64,000 nt of DNA from Prorocentrum cordatum (taxonomy: Eukaryota; Sar; Dinophyceae; Prorocentrales; Prorocentraceae), in the NCBI GenBank assembly GCA_963575745.1, contig CAUYUJ010007458.1, forward strand, positions 1 to 64,000. The letters run 5' to 3'. A program made the position numbers and the translations under genes. The notes beneath the pieces are model-generated. The model saw nothing but the letters and a program-made list of their open reading frames with translations. It did no database searches and was not told the origin of the DNA. This document shows positions 1-9,289 of this stretch, piece after piece (the stretch's first letter is position 1; the number at the start of each line of letters is the position of its first letter).

Positions 1-860
1 AAACATGAACGACCCACGAACCCGGAAAGGAATGTAGAACTGTAACACATGGCAGCGTTTTCAAAGACACCTGATTGGGTGACGGGCAAATGCAATGCTG
101 AGTGTATCGATCTTGATGTACCCCGCCGAGGGCTGTGCTGTGCTGCGCCGTGCTGAATTGCGATGTGCCATGGCGCGATTGTGCTCTATAGCCTCGTGGA
201 TCGAGTCCTCCTTTGCATCCGAGTCCTGACCGAAATGATCTGGATCTTAAGCTCGAGCTGCCTGAACACATAGTAGCTGCCCCAGAGCTAATGGACAGGG
301 GAACATGCCAGGAGGACGCGCCGCGAAACGTCCCAAGGGATGCGCCAGGCGACGTGCCAGGGGACGTGCCATGGGGTCGCACCGCGGGACGTGCCAAGGG
401 GACGCGCTACGGAACGTGCCAAGGGATGTGCCACGGGATGTGCCAGGGGACGCGCGACGCGACGTGCCAGGGGGACTCGCCAAAGGACGCCCCACGGAAC
501 GTGCCAAGGAACGTGCCAAGTTGCAATGCTGAGTGCAGCGACCTTGATGTACCGTGCCGAAATCAGTGCTGTGCTGCGCCGTGCTGAATTGCGATGTGCC
601 ATGGCGCGATTGTGCTCTATAGCATCGTGGATCGAGTCCTCCTTTGCATCCGAGTCCTGACCGAACTGATCTGGATCTTAAGCTCGAGCTGCCTGAACAC
701 ATAGTAGCTGCCCCAGAGCTAATGGACAGGGGAACATGCCAGGAGGACGCGACGCAGAACGTCTCAAGGGACGCGCCAAGCGACGTGCCAAGTGACGTGC
801 CATGGGGACGCACCGCGGGACCTGCCAAGGGGACGCGCTACGGAACGTGCTGGGGACAAG
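1..860 (+). repeat. Dispersed repeat family A, tandemly duplicated (~431-bp period)
   Basis: The block from about 124 to 320 recurs at about 553 to 750, offset by roughly 431 bases. Each copy holds a GCTGTGCTGTGCTGCGCCG tract, a stretch around CGAGTCCTGACCGAA, and then degenerate GGGACGTGCCAAGGG-type short repeats (300-520 and 735-850). Related copies are found at 9296-9450, 39050-39660, 33090-33300 and 33630-33790, so this is an interspersed family. Open frames through it, on both strands, have low-complexity Gly/Arg/Thr/Cys composition and change frame between copies. I read it as non-coding. Confidence 0.75.
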
Positions 861-1380
861 CGTTTCGCTCGAGACATCCTGTCAAAATCATTTGAATTCC
901 TACGCGCGGGACGCTGCACGCGCGAGACATCCTCGGAATTCCTGCGAGCGGGACGTGAAAACAAGCAGTTCGCCTGAGACATCCTTTGAATTCTGGCCCC
1001 CCACGAGGCCACCGCTCGAGACATCCTCCAATTTTGCAAAACCAGCGTTTCGCTCGAGAAATCCTCAACAAATTATGAAAAACAAGCGTTTCGCTCGAGA
1101 CATCCTGTCAAAATCCCAAGAAATCCAAATACCCGCGCGCGGGACGCGGCACGCGCGAGACATCCTTGGAATTCCTGCGCGAGGGGCGCTTTTCACGTTG
1201 TCGCGGTAGGTCTGTCCCCCCCCCCCCCCAAAACCAGCGTGTCGCTCGAGACATATACAACAAATTCTGAAAACAAGCGTTTCGCTCGAGACATCCCCAA
1301 CTCTGCAAAACCAGCGTTTCGCTCGAGACATCCTCAACAAATTCTGAAAAACAAGCGTTTCGCTAGAGACATCCTCAAAA
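856..1380 (+). repeat. Dispersed repeat family B, irregular tandem cluster
   Basis: At least seven copies of a roughly 25-base core, AAGCGTTTCGCTCGAGACAT followed by CCTCAACAAATTCTG, occur at uneven spacing. The same core appears at 4631, 4703, 8662, 33960, 35715-35860, 38590-38930 and 39740-40065, nearly always on the plus strand. No start codon or conserved frame is kept between copies. Confidence 0.8.
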
Positions 1381-1510
1381 ATAATTTCGCCGGCCCTACT
1401 CCGTGCGTGCCCGCTCGCAAAATAATTTCGCCGGCCCAAGTCGCAGGGGGGCCGGGGGGTTAACCTACTAAAAGAGAACCCTGGGCCCGCGCCCTTTCCG
1501 GGAAAAAACA
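1380..1510 (+). repeat. Dispersed repeat family C
   Basis: A pair of CGCCGGCCC-type motifs is followed by CTAAAAGAGAACCCTGGGCC and CCCTTTCCGGGAA. The same order of elements is seen at 4735-4875, 8689-8825 and 38935-39058, each time directly after family B. In the 39 kb copy it runs straight into family A, so B-C-A may be one composite element. No coding potential is seen. Confidence 0.75.
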
Positions 1511-1920
1511 CTTAAACTCAGCGATGCTTATGTTTCTCAGCTCGACTGGGCGACGAATCACTGGAGAAGGTCCGAGACCTGCGTGCAGAACGCAACGCTG
1601 ATGGGTCCAAGGTAGCGGCGATGGTTCTAACCACACAAGCTCGCTCCTGACCGCTACTGCTGCGTTGCGGAGCATACACGTGGCCCGGCAAAGAACTACG
1701 TGAAAACGTCCACCGTCTGCAAAAAAAATGCTGGCTCTAGAGTGCTCCAAGCTTCACTTGGGGCAATCGTGAGCAGAGTGACGGCACCTCATAATTAGGT
1801 TGGTCTGCGCGAGGGCCTCCCGCGCGACCTCCGGAAGCTTGTGCTCATGCGAGCGCTTGTGCTTCGCCCTTCACCACCACCTCCGCACCCACCCTCCCCA
1901 CCCCCCACCACCAGCCCAGA
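1511..1920. other. Stretch without a recognisable gene
   Basis: The base composition is more balanced than in the flanking repeats. A minus-strand frame of about 96 codons crosses 1460-1750 but resembles nothing I know and runs into family C. There is no obvious RNA gene. Confidence 0.4.
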
Positions 1921-1924
1921 CCAG

Positions 1925-2170
1925 CCCCGCCCGAATCGTCGTAGACGTCGGTCACTGACAACTGGTTGGTATCTTTGCCCGTTCCGGTCGCAAGGACACG
2001 CATAGGTAGTGCAATGATGTCTGTATTATCGTCCAGTGGGAGATCATGGGAGGCGTATCGAAAATCATACCAAAAGAGCATGAGTTTGTTCTGGTGCTGA
2101 TCTGTGGCTTGGATTGCACCAGCCCGGTGTCCTATCATATATTGGGAATCGATACTTGTTGCCTCTTGGT
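1925..2170 (-). other. Exon-like coding island, unrecognised
   Basis: On the minus strand about 80 codons are open with ordinary protein composition, including HQNKLMLFWYDFRYASHDLP and LPMRVLATGTGKDTNQLS. Both flanks are low complexity: GGCCTCTTGG repeats on the 5' side and a C/A-rich tract on the 3' side. The segment is not part of any tandem array and its codon pattern differs from the surrounding repeats. It could be a single exon of a split gene or an old coding fragment. I do not recognise the family and cannot fix the splice sites. Confidence 0.35.
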
Positions 2171-2204
2171 ACCTTCGGCCCATGCCGCCACCGTTCCTGG
2201 GTTG

Positions 2205-2385
2205 TGGGCGAGGCCTCTTGGAAGCTCGCTGGGATATGGAGCAAGGCCTCTCGGGGGCCTCTTGGAGACAGTTCTGAAGCCCCTGGGGGGGCGCTTTGGA
2301 GCCTCTTGGGGCCTCTTTTGGACCTCCTGGGGGCCTCTTTTGGGCCTCTTGGAGCCTCCCGGGGGCCTCTTTGAAGGGGCCCTGA
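2205..2385 (+). repeat. GGGGGCCTCTTGG minisatellite
   Basis: Degenerate tandem copies of GGGGCCTCTTGG and close variants. Related runs occur at 3880-3960, 4080-4130 and 4885-5060, and in reverse orientation near 32700-33050 (GGCCCAAGATGGCC type). Confidence 0.7.
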
Positions 2386-2420
2386 GACACACAAATAAAT
2401 ACACACAAATAAAATTATCC
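2378..2420 (+). repeat. Half of a dispersed AT-rich module (first half)
   Basis: GGGGCCCTGAGACACACAAA followed by TAAATACACACAAATAAA matches the first half of the modules at 7341-7500 and 61845-62003. The second half of this module is found at 3707-3833, on the far side of the 90-bp array. Confidence 0.6.
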
Positions 2421-2459
2421 TGGCGAAGGACCCAACCATATGCAATTGTGAATAACGCT

Positions 2460-3588
2460 TTGTGGGTGCCGCTTTCGGTGGAGCTCCTTATGGTGCCACG
2501 AAACGCTGTCCTGGGCGTACGGGACGCATGAGGGCGGTAGCACTGGGGCCTTCGGTGGAGCTCCCTCTGGGGCCACAAAACGTGTGAGGGGTGTGCCGAA
2601 ATGGGTGCGGCGCCGCCATGCCAACGCAGCCACTGGGGCCTTCGGTGGAGCTCCCTATGGGGCCACGAAACGTGTGAGGGGTGTGCCGAAATGGGCGCGG
2701 CGCCGCCATGCGAACGCAGCCACTGGGGCCCTCGGTGGAGCTCCCGAAGGGGCCACGAACTGGGTGAGGGGTGTGCCGAAATGGGCGCGGTGCCGCCATG
2801 CGAACGCAGCCAATGGGGCTTTCGGTGGAGCTCCCTATGGGGCCACGAAACGTGTGAGGGGTGTGCCGAAATGGGTGCGGTGCCGCCATGCGGACGCAGC
2901 CACTGGGGCCCTCGGTGGAGCTCCCTCTGGGGCCACGAAACGTGTGAGGGGTGTGCCGAAATGGGTGCGGAGCCGCCATGCGGACGCAGCCACTGGGGCC
3001 TTCGGTGGAGCTCCCTATGGGGCCACGGGAAACGTTGAGGGGTGTGCCGAATGGTGGCGGGGCCGCCATGCGAACGCAGCCACTGGGGCCTTCGGTGGAG
3101 CTCCCTATGGGGCCACGAAACGTGTAAGGGGTGTGCCGAAATGGGTGCGGCGCCGCCATGAGAAAGCAGCCACTGGGGCCTTCGGTGGAGCTCCCTATGG
3201 GGCCACGACACGTGTGAGGGGTGTGCCGAAATGGGCGTGGCGCCGCCATGCGAACGCAGCCACTGGGGCCTTCGGTGGAGCTCCCTATGGGGCCACGAAA
3301 CGTGTGAGGGGTGTGCCGAAATGGGTGCGGCGCCGCCATGCGGACGCGGCCACTGGGGCCTTCGGTGGAGCTCCCTATGGGGCCACGAAACGTGTGAGGG
3401 GTGTGCCGAAATGGGTGCGGCGCCGGCATGCGGACGCGGCCACTGGGGCCTTCGGTGGAGCTCCCTATGGGGCCACGAAACGTGTGAGGGGTGTGCCGAA
3501 ATGGGTGCGGCGCCGCCATGCGAACGCAGCCACTGGGGCCTTCGGTGGAGCTCCCTATGGGGCCACGAAACGTGTGAGGGGTGTGCCG
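2460..3588 (+). repeat. 90-bp tandem array (~12 copies)
   Basis: The unit is exactly 90 bases: GTGTGAGGGG phases at 3301, 3391 and 3481. The first units (2460-2580) are diverged and the downstream ones are nearly identical. Because 90 is a multiple of three, frames stay open for hundreds of codons, for example a plus-strand 30-residue repeat containing GVPKWVRRRHANAATGAFGG and a minus-strand one containing GSSTEGPSGCVRMAAP. The openness is a by-product of the period. Nothing shows translation. Confidence 0.9.
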
Positions 3589-3589
3589 T

Positions 3590-3706
3590 GATAGTGGGAG
3601 GAGGGAGGAGGGAGGGAGGGGGCAGCGGGAGGAAGGAAGGAAGGAAGGAGTGAACGCGGGGCGCTGTCTCTTCAAAACGAGGACCCAACACCACAGGATG
3701 GTTGGG
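3590..3706 (+). repeat. Purine tract plus array-end motif M (copy 1)
   Basis: A GGAGGGAGG / AAGGAAGG tract ends in TTCAAAACGAGGACCCAAC with a matching GGTTGGG (3671-3706), which can form a CCAAC/GTTGG stem. The same purine-tract-plus-motif pair recurs at 7241-7320, 54410-54510 and 56390-56478, at or near the ends of arrays. Confidence 0.65.
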
Positions 3707-3833
3707 AAATATTCCCAATATTTTCCCATATTTTCTGGGTTTTTGTCCTCCCCCCCCACTTCCCATATTTTCCCATATTTTCTGGGGGATCGACGGTTAA
3801 TTGTGTCTGTGTGTTTCTTCCCCTCCAGACTCT
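3707..3833 (+). repeat. Dispersed AT-rich module (second half)
   Basis: Contains CCCAATATTTTCCCATATTT, TCTGGGTTTTTGTC, a C-run, a second CCCATATTTTCCCATATTTT, and GATCGACGGTTAATTGTGTC ahead of TGTGTGTTTCTTCCCCTCC. The order is the same at 7384-7498 and 61884-62002. Confidence 0.75.
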
Positions 3834-3962
3834 TGGGGCGGAAGGCCCGAATTGTCGAATCCTTCCCCTCGTTGGGCACCTCGGGAGGCCGTCCCGAGGC
3901 CCTCTTGGGCGCCTCTCGGGCGCGCCTCTTGGGCGCCTCCTGGGCCGTTTGGGGGCCCTCCT

Positions 3963-3994
<32 letters not shown>

Positions 3995-4075
3995 AGACGA
4001 GAAGGGGGAGGCAGGAGGAGGAGGAGGAGGAGGAGGCGGAGGAGGAGGAGGCGGAGGAGGAGGAGGCGGAGGGGG
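3963..4075 (+). repeat. GAGGAC hexamer and GGA triplet microsatellites
   Basis: (GAGGAC)n runs at 3963-3998 and (GGA)n with GGC interruptions at 4012-4075. The Asp/Glu and Gly runs of the open frames here are what simple repeats give. Confidence 0.9.
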
Positions 4076-4183
4076 CCGTCTTGGGGGCCTCTTGGCCCCT
4101 CTTGGGGAGCGAGGCTGGAGGCTTCTTGGGCAGCCTTGGAGCGTCGACAACCAGAAAACGCGAGAACGCGAAAACCATTGAAA

Positions 4184-4400
4184 AACATGATGGGCCCACG
4201 AACCCGGAAAGGGATATGGAACCGCATGCATGGAAACGTTTTCACGACACCGTATTGGGCGACGGGCACTTCCACGAGACATCCCGCGAAACATTCCACG
4301 AGACACGGGCGACCGTTTTCATCGTTTTCCTGGAAACATTCCACGAGACACCCCGCGAAACAGTCCACGAGGCACCCCATTAAACATTCCACGACGACAG
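4184..4400 (+). repeat. Family A head plus CATTCCACGAGACACC repeats
   Basis: Starts with AACATGATGGGCCCACGAAC, the family A head also present at 7656 and 9294. It continues into five or so copies of CATTCCACGAGACACCCCGC-type units. The same order occurs at 7656-7880, as part of the larger duplicated module. Confidence 0.75.
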
Positions 4401-4414
4401 GCAACCACTCAACC

Positions 4415-4630
4415 AAGGCGGTGTGGTCGTGCTGGGGAGTGGTCGTGCTGGGGTGTGGTCGTGCTGGAGGGTGGTCGTGCTGGGGGGTGGTCGTGCTGGG
4501 GGGGTAGTCGTGCTGGGGGGTGGTCGTGCTGGGGGGGTAGTCGTGCTGGGGCGTGGTCGTGCTGGGGCGTGGTCGTGCTGGGGTGTGGTCGTGCTGTGGT
4601 GAGGTCGTGCTGGGGTGTGGTCGTGCGGAG
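4415..4630 (+). repeat. 16-bp tandem array GGTCGTGCTGGGGTGT (short copy)
   Basis: About 13 units of a 16-base G-rich repeat. It is followed by AGCGTTTCGCTCGAGACATC (family B). The related array at 7905-8620 has the same left and right neighbours but is about three times longer. Confidence 0.9.
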
Positions 4631-4875
4631 CAAGCGTTTCGCTCGAGACATCCTCAACACACGAAAGAGTGACCCGCACCCTGTGATTTATCGATCGGGA
4701 TTTCACAAACAAGCGTTTCGCCTGAGACATCCTCAAATTTTAATCCGCCGGCCCACCTCGACCTCGATATTTATCAGGGAAAAAATCCGCCGGCCCACCT
4801 CAGTTGAGGCACCGGGGACAAGTTTACATACTAAAAGAGAACCCTGGGCTGGCGCCCTTTCCGGGAACAAACTGA
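4631..4875 (+). repeat. Families B and C, with CACCCTGTGATTTATCGATC link
   Basis: Two family B cores are joined by a link that contains CACCCTGTGATTTATCGATC (from 4678), followed by family C ending at CCCTTTCCGGGAAC. The block at 8630-8825 matches throughout with small differences. Confidence 0.75.
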
Positions 4876-5060
4876 ATATCAATGATTGTGGCCTCTTGGG
4901 GCCCTCTTGGAGGTCCTCGCGGAGCGCTCTTGGGGCCTCTTGGGGGCCTCTTGGGCCATCATGGGGCCATCTTGGACGGCTTGGTGCGCTCTTGGGCCGT
5001 CCTGTCGGCCTCTGGGCGTCCGCTGCGGGCGCCGAGGAGGACCCTCGAGGCGCAAGGAAC

Positions 5061-5672
5061 GCCCTGGAACGTTCAAAAAGACCCGCCGGCGCTGGGGACT
5101 AAAGTGGGTTGCGGGGGGGAAGGGCGAGTTTTGAAAAAATGGGGGGCCCAGGGCCCGGGACCCAGTCGCCGCTTGTATCATATACGTGCTGGACTTAATG
5201 CACGAAGCTACGCGCCGGAGGCGCGAAATTGCAATGCAAGTTGGAGTGCTGGGGGAGTTCGAAGAATTCTATCATGCCGCATGTCGGTGGTGACATGATC
5301 TTCCCAGTGTTGCCCCATCCAGTGGTCAACTGGCGCTCAAATTCACAAATGTGTTAAGTGGCTGACGGCCTGAATGCACGCAACGACTCGTCTTGCCGCG
5401 GCTAGTCGATGGAAATTCCCTGGCTGGCGGCACTGAACTAGGGGAAATGGCTCACACGGTGTAGCTGCAGTAGCCTTGCAGAGAGTCGCCAGGCAACTGC
5501 GATGGTGCAGCATGGTGTAGAAGCGAATGGAAAACTGGGATACGGAGGGGGGAGAGCGAGAGAACGGCCATCTACTGTGCCTTCGAGGAGCAGGCCTGCT
5601 GTGAGCCCGTCGACTCACCCATCGCACTCTGAAGCGTCGCCCTGGCGCGGGCAGAAGTTGAGCTCTCCCGTT
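5061..5672. other. Stretch without a gene; likely 3' flank of the glycosidase
   Basis: No conserved frame is seen. The right half lies immediately 3' of the minus-strand glycosidase and may hold its untranslated region. I see no canonical AATAAA on that strand, which is not informative in dinoflagellates. Confidence 0.4.
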
Positions 5673-6803
5673 TCACTCTGAGTCGTCCTCGTTCAGCTCG
5701 GCGCCTTTACCTTTCTTCTTGCTCCACATCTTCTGGGCGACCGCGCCGACGGCGGCGCCAATGCACAATCCGGCGACCAGGGTGCCGAGCGACAGAGTCG
5801 AGACCGGCGACCCCGCCTGCGTTCTTGGGGGGGCGAGGAACGACATGACGCCTCCTTTGGCCTCGTGGATGCAGATGATGGTGCTGACCTTGCGCGCGCA
5901 CTCGAAGGCACTCAAATTGCCCTTTCCCTCGCCGATGGGGCAACCTACCTCGTAAGTCCCGGCTAGCACCCCGTAAGTGGCGCGATCTGAGCTATAGCCA
6001 ATCTGCACGCCGTGCTTCCACATCTGGGTGCTGCCGCCGCCGTCCAGATTGATCGCCTCGACTGCACCGAAGCTAATCATTTTGTCGGCCAACTCATTCA
6101 TTGTCGCGCCCCAAGACGGGGCGCCCGTGTGACCATCATACTGAAGGAGGATGAGACCACCACTCTTGTCCCAACCGATGGTGGTTCGCCCAGAGGTCAT
6201 TTCTTTATACTCGTCCCCGCTCGAGCCCGCAGCGGTATAGGCCTCCTCCCACCCGGCATCCACGTTGTTTGATCCGTTACGCACGATCCAGCCCAGTCCA
6301 CCCACCAAGTGCTCGAAAATCCCAGTCTCTACGGTCTCTGGCGAAATGTAACCAATGACGAAGCTACCGTTCTTGAGGACTCCGAAATTCACGTTGGTGG
6401 TATCCATGGGCTCAGTGTAATGGATCTCGCCATCACTTACAACGTTGCCAATGCATTGGAACGTGTCGATCAAATTATAATAACCAGCGTCAGTGGCCAA
6501 GATGCAACTGGGATTGTACAACGCCGCCGTGTCCGGCACGTAGGCAATCGTTCCGCATCCGCCGGGAAGCGGGGGCACCACTGCCACGCGGCCGAGAGGG
6601 TTGGAGACCTTCACCAGATGCCCGTTCACGTGCGCATGGGAATCGTGGGCCTTCGAAGTGGACGATGTGAATGCCGTCTGCCAGATGGTCATGTCGATCT
6701 CCGAGCCGCCCGAAGCCATGGGCGCCGTGACCATGAACGTCTCCGTCGGAGGCCCTGCCCGGGCACGCCAGGCGCAGGCGACCGCAAGGGCCACGGCCCG
6801 CAT
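5673..6803 (-). CDS. Phosphodiester glycosidase, NAGPA/DUF2233 type, membrane-anchored
   Basis: The 376-residue product belongs to the family of N-acetylglucosamine-1-phosphodiester alpha-N-acetylglucosaminidase (the lysosomal 'uncovering enzyme') and related phosphodiester glycosidases. Visible signatures in order: a short hydrophobic N-terminus (ALAVACAW, residues 5-12) that could be a weak signal peptide; ATDAGYYN near 103-110, equivalent to the family's N-[AG]-G-[FY]-[FY] motif; GRTTIGW near 205-211; and AINLDGGGSTQM at 250-261, the family hallmark. A 20-residue hydrophobic segment (about 337-356) is followed by a Lys-rich then acidic tail, which suggests a single C-terminal membrane anchor. 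The ATG chosen is the last one before the hydrophobic N-terminus. An in-frame ATG at 6860 would add 19 residues. The frame is uninterrupted and has no intron. A relict spliced leader lies just upstream, so this is probably a functional or recent retrocopy. The substrate is not known. Confidence 0.85.
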   Translation of the reverse strand: MRAVALAVACAWRARAGPPTETFMVTAPMASGGSEIDMTIWQTAFTSSTSKAHDSHAHVNGHLVKVSNPLGRVAVVPPLPGGCGTIAYVPDTAALYNPSCILATDAGYYNLIDTFQCIGNVVSDGEIHYTEPMDTTNVNFGVLKNGSFVIGYISPETVETGIFEHLVGGLGWIVRNGSNNVDAGWEEAYTAAGSSGDEYKEMTSGRTTIGWDKSGGLILLQYDGHTGAPSWGATMNELADKMISFGAVEAINLDGGGSTQMWKHGVQIGYSSDRATYGVLAGTYEVGCPIGEGKGNLSAFECARKVSTIICIHEAKGGVMSFLAPPRTQAGSPVSTLSLGTLVAGLCIGAAVGAVAQKMWSKKKGKGAELNEDDSE

Positions 6804-6882
6804 GTCCGCCGGTCCCGTGCAGGGGGTTCGGGGCCGGCGCTGGGCAACAGCGCTTCGCATGAGAGGGGCCAGCCAAATATCG

Positions 6883-6904
6883 CCTGAGCCAAAATGGCCA
6901 CGGA
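6883..6904 (-). other. Relict dinoflagellate spliced leader upstream of the glycosidase
   Basis: On the minus strand the 22 bases match the dinoflagellate SL exon at 20 positions. The core GCCATTTTGGCTCA is exact, and the two differences are A to G at SL positions 6 and 21. It sits 79 bases 5' of the chosen start codon on the same strand, where an SL would be in the mRNA. A genomic SL in this place is the known mark of a reverse-transcribed, reinserted mRNA. A second shorter similarity (GCGATATTTGGCTGG on the minus strand, 6868-6882) may be an older relict but is too degenerate to call. Confidence 0.75.
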
Positions 6905-6972
6905 TGATGATGATGGTGATGATGATGATGATGCTGATGCGGGTGTTGATGATGGCGATGGTGATGCTGAGC

Positions 6973-7030
<58 letters not shown>

Positions 7031-7075
7031 CGATGACGATGATGATGATGATGCTGATAATGATGATGGTGGTGG
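6903..7075 (+). repeat. GAT/ATG triplet microsatellite
   Basis: More than 50 nearly uninterrupted GAT triplets. The poly-Ile, poly-Ser, poly-Met and poly-Asp runs in the open frames here are repeat products. The tract starts at the last bases of the relict leader. Confidence 0.95.
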
Positions 7076-7133
7076 TGCTGGGAAGTGTACAGGGATGTAT
7101 GAGGAGGACGTTAAGGGATGGAGTGAGGAGGAC

Positions 7134-7184
7134 GAGTATGAGGGGGAGGAGGGGAGGACTCCTCCCCTCCTCCCCCTCATACTC
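7134..7184. repeat. Perfect 25-bp inverted repeat with 1-bp spacer
   Basis: Arms 7134-7158 and 7160-7184 are exact reverse complements around a single C at 7159. The left arm starts GAGTATGAGGGGGAGGAGGG. It is purine on one strand and pyrimidine on the other and could extrude as a cruciform. Confidence 0.9.
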
Positions 7185-7263
7185 CCTCCCTCCCTCCCTC
7201 CCTCCCTCCCCTCCCCCACACCTCCCTCCCTCCCTCCCCTTCCTGGAAGGGGAGGGAGGGAGG
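7183..7263. repeat. CCCT tetranucleotide tract with a second palindrome
   Basis: (CCCT)n runs from 7183 to about 7239. Its end, 7225-7243, pairs exactly with 7245-7263 around one T (19-bp arms). Confidence 0.85.
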
Positions 7264-7284
7264 TGTGGAGCGCGGCGTTGCGAA

Positions 7285-7500
7285 TTCAAAACGAGGGCTC
7301 AACACACATGAGGGTTGGGGAAAACAACACAGCATGGCTAAAGGGGCCCTGGGACACACAGATACACTGACACAAATAACAGGATTCCCTGTATTTTCCT
7401 ATGTTTTCTGGGTTTTCGTCTTCCACCCCACTTCTCATAGCTTCCCATATTTCCTAGGGAATCGACGATTCATTGTGTCTGTGTGTTCTTGTCCCTCCTG
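7285..7500 (+). repeat. Motif M (copy 2) plus complete AT-rich module
   Basis: TTCAAAACGAGGGCTCAAC with AGGGTTGGGG (7285-7320) leads into GGGGCCCTGGGACACACAGA (7341) and then the TTTTCC / CTGGGTTTTCGTC / GAATCGACGATTCATTGTGT block. It is complete relative to the half-copies at 2378 and 3707. No frame is conserved. Confidence 0.7.
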
Positions 7501-7655
7501 AATAGCGCGAGAGTGCGAAAGAAAGTGACTACGCGAGCAGAATCGAAAAATCAGAGGGAGAGGGAGGTCCTAGTCACAGCATGCCAGTATCAACATGGCC
7601 TTGGACAAGGGAGGGGCAACCTGTGGCCACCAGGCCATGCGAAACCGATGCCCCA

Positions 7656-8825
7656 AACATGATGGACCCACGAACCCGGAAGGGGATATAGACATGTGGA
7701 GCATGGACACGTTTTCACGATACCCAACTGGGCAACACCTCACGAAACATCCCACGAGACACTTCACGAAACATCCCACGAGACACCTCACGAAACATTC
7801 CACGAGACACCTCACGAAACATTCCACGAGACACCCCGCGAAACATTCCACGAGACACCCCACGAAACATTCCACGACGACAGGCAACCACTCAACCAAG
7901 GCGGTGTGGTCGTGCTGGGGAGTGGTCGTGCTGGGGTGTGGTCGTGCTGGGGGGTGGTCGTGCTGGGGTGTGGTCGTGCTGTGGGGGGGGGGTGGTCGTG
8001 CTGGGGGGTGGTCGTGCTGGGGCGTGCTGGGGCGTGGTCGTGCTGGGGCGTGGTCGTGCTGGGGCGTGGTCGTGCTGGGGTGGGGTCGTGCTGGGGTGGG
8101 TCGTGCTGGGGTGTGGTCGTGCTGGGGTGTGGTCTTGCTGGGGTGGGGTCGTGCTGGGGTGGGGTCCTGCTGGGGTGTGGTCGTGCTGGGGTGTGGTCGT
8201 GCTGGGGTGGGGTCGTGCTTGGGTGGGGTCGTGCTGGGGTGTGGTCGTTCTGGGGTGTGGTCGTGCTGGGGTGTGGTCGTGCTAGGGTGGGGTCGTGCTG
8301 GGGTGGGGTCGTGCTGGGGTGTGGTCGTGCTGGGGTGTGGTCGTGCTGGGGTGTGGTCGTGCTGGGGCGTGGTCGTGCTGGGGTGGGGTCGTGCTGGGGT
8401 GGGGTCGTGCTGGGGTGTGGTCGTGCTGGGGTGGTCCGCACCCTGTGATTTATCGATCGGGTCGTGCTGGGGTGTGGTCGTGCTGGTGCTGGGGTGTGGT
8501 CGTGCTGGGGTGTGGTCGTGCTGGGGTGTGGTCGTGCTGGGGTGTGGTCGTGCTGGGGCGTGGTCGTGCTGGGCGTGGTCGTGCTGGGGTGTGGTCATGC
8601 TGGGGGTGTGGTCGTGCTGAGGTGTCCCGCACCCTGTGATTTATCGATCGGGATTTCAAAAACAAGCGTTTCGCCTGAGACATCCTCAAATTTTAATCCG
8701 CCGGCCTCCTTCGACCTCGATATTTATCAGGGAAAGAATCCGCCGGCCTCCTTCAAGTTGGGCACCGGGGACATGTTTACATACTAAAAGAGAACCCTGG
8801 GCCTACGCCCTTTCCGGGAAAAATA
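7656..8825 (+). repeat. Duplicated composite module with expanded 16-bp array
   Basis: The order is family A head, CCACGAGACACC repeats (7740-7880), the 16-bp GGTCGTGCTGGGGTGT array (7905-8620, about 44 units), the CACCCTGTGATTTATCGATC link, family B and family C. This repeats 4184-4875 piece by piece. A stray copy of the link (8439-8461) lies inside the array, which suggests the array grew by unequal exchange that once carried the flank in. The long open frames on both strands follow the repeat. Confidence 0.85.
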
Positions 8826-9265
8826 GCGCAAATCAATGCAAGCAGCTCACGGAGACAATGAAGACGAGGAGACGCCCTGCCAGCTGCGGCGCCCGCAACA
8901 GCCGCTACTCCGCGCCGACTGTGGCGGCCAAGCGAAGACTCGGGTTCGCCGAAAGGGGCGGGGGCCAGGAAGAAAGTGGGGGGTGGGGCTCATCATGGCC
9001 CGAGGCATGTGCGCGGATGCGTGGGCCTCTTGGACGCCCCCGAGGGAGGGCAATAAACGCACGCATGGGCGGGGCGAACCGGGCGGGCGGGCAGGCGGGA
9101 GGGGACGGCTGACGGCAAGCCTTCGGGGGCGAGGCGAAATGGGGTGTAGTGGCAGGGGGGGGCGAGGAAAGAGGCAAATAGGGTGAGTGGGAGAACGATA
9201 GGGGTAGGTCGGGCCAGTCCCCCTGCAGGCGGATTTTTTGACGAAAAATAAAATACTCAAACAAT
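8826..9265. other. GC-rich stretch without a recognisable gene
   Basis: Short open frames overlap on both strands (8836-9186 plus, 8847-9282 minus), all Arg/Gly/Pro-rich with no motif. A GGGCGGGCGGGCAGGCGGG tract lies near 9080-9100. I see no gene. Confidence 0.5.
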
Positions 9266-9289
9266 ACTCTCAAATAGTCCAAACATATT

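Noticed and set aside
2488-4416. Long open frames on both strands of the 90-bp array as a repeat-protein gene
   Set aside because: The period is a multiple of three and the unit lacks stops, so several frames stay open at once. The frames run on into unrelated triplet tracts without any domain.
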